Assembly: GCA_011524785.1 (NCBI GenBank)
Contig: WTJQ01000613.1
Coordinates: 1-6,004, forward strand
Origin: Planctomycetota bacterium
GTDB lineage: Bacteria; Planctomycetota; UBA1135; GCA-002686595
DNA: 6,004 bases
Direction: 5' to 3'
The first letter of the stretch is position 1; every line of letters begins with the position of its first letter. The translations under genes were made by a program, and so were the position numbers. Shown piece after piece: positions 5,640 through 6,004 of this stretch. The notes under the pieces are model-generated. The model searched no databases, was not told where the DNA came from, and saw nothing but the letters and a program-made list of their open reading frames with translations.

Positions 5640-6004
5640 ATGGGTTCCGCGCCGATCGACCAAGACTTGCCCGCTGAAGATTCGGCGTGGAAGGAATTCA
5701 TGGCGTCGAATTCGCGCAGTCCAGAGGCCCGCGCACTGGCGCTCGCACGGACGGATCCCCTCGGCCTCTGGCCCGAGATCCTCGCCATCGTCGACGACGG
5801 CGCGCTGCTGATCGATCCTGCGCGCGTGTTCGAGGCTGCCTGCGCGGTCCTCGCGATCGAGTCCACCGTCGCACCGACCGCGAATGGAGCGCTCCTCCGC
5901 AAGCAAGCGCTCGGACAGGCCTTCACGATGGTCCTCGACGCGTCGGACCTCGAGGAGCCATTGCCCTTCCGAGGGCGTCCCCTCCCCGAGCGCCGAGCCC
6001 TGCT
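5640..6004 (+). CDS. Unidentified protein, N-terminal part only (runs off the right edge)
   Basis: An open plus-strand frame from ATG 5640 (in-frame stop just before, at 5631-5633) continues without a stop to the window end, giving 121 residues with the 3' end missing. Third positions are mostly G or C, with AT-ending codons (GCA, GAT, CAA, AAT, CGA) more frequent than in the other genes here. The protein begins MGSAPIDQDLPAED and contains ARTDPLGLWPEILAIVDDG and ALLIDPARVFEAACAVLAIE, mixing acidic turns with amphipathic helices. It has no signal peptide or membrane segment. I do not recognise the family. A second in-frame ATG at 5700 has a strong GGAAGGA ribosome binding site, whereas 5640 has none, and the first 20 codons are the least GC-biased, so 5700 may be the true start. 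The missing C-terminus could hold the diagnostic domain. Confidence 0.68.
   Translation, partial: MGSAPIDQDLPAEDSAWKEFMASNSRSPEARALALARTDPLGLWPEILAIVDDGALLIDPARVFEAACAVLAIESTVAPTANGALLRKQALGQAFTMVLDASDLEEPLPFRGRPLPERRAL
5689..5695 (+). promoter_or_regulatory. Ribosome binding site favouring the ATG at 5700
   Basis: GGAAGGA lies 4 bp before the ATG at 5700, in frame with the ATG at 5640, which has no comparable purine stretch. This argues that the right-edge gene starts at 5700, shortening its product by 20 residues. The site could also be chance within a longer coding region, since GTGGAAGGAATTC reads sensibly as Trp-Lys-Glu-Phe. Confidence 0.4.

Noticed and set aside
4634..5677. Plus-strand open frame opposite fabI
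   Set aside because: It is the antisense of a nearly textbook FabI sequence and has low-complexity composition.
5393..5926. N-terminal extension of FabI to an upstream start
   Set aside because: The frame is open, but the extra 178 residues resemble nothing in FabI, overlap the opposite-strand right-edge gene, and ATG 5392 has its own GAGG ribosome binding site.
5640..6004. Sigma factor or other regulator at the right edge
   Set aside because: Only the N-terminus is present and no helix-turn-helix or other diagnostic motif is visible, so no family is assigned.

Overview
The window is very GC-rich (well over two thirds G+C by eye, with third codon positions almost all G or C). It carries five complete genes and one gene cut off by the right edge. 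FabI-type enoyl reductase, a secreted multi-domain FKBP and a FecCD-type importer fit a GC-rich Gram-negative such as a myxobacterium or a GC-rich planctomycete. No gene here fixes the phylum, so that placement is inference. I see no rRNA, tRNA, CRISPR array, insertion sequence or phage gene.

Layout from left to right: (1) bases 1-119 are a 17-bp tandem repeat that enters from beyond the left edge and decays rightward, followed by about 140 bp with no gene. (2) Two minus-strand genes follow. The upstream one (1423-2607) encodes an exported three-domain FKBP-type prolyl isomerase, and the downstream one (258-1274) a SAM-dependent O-methyltransferase. A 12-bp perfect GC hairpin in the 148-bp gap suggests they are separately transcribed. 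(3) A 128-bp divergent region with a 21-bp palindrome separates the FKBP gene from a plus-strand pair. That pair is a FecCD-family permease (2736-3803) and its ABC ATPase (3800-4600), overlapping by four bases (GTGA), for metal-chelate or cobalamin uptake. (4) fabI (4619-5392, minus) converges on the ATPase gene with only 18 bp between stop codons. (5) After a 247-bp divergent spacer, a plus-strand gene of unknown function starts at 5640 or 5700 and runs off the window.

The genes do not form one pathway. FabI is core fatty-acid synthesis, the FKBP is an envelope folding factor, the ABC pair is a nutrient importer missing its binding protein here, and the methyltransferase stands alone. I found no convincing new multi-gene system. 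The best leads are the decaying palindrome-bearing repeat, the FKBP with an apparently dead middle domain, the palindrome in the FKBP/importer divergent region, and the unidentified right-edge gene with less GC-biased codon use.
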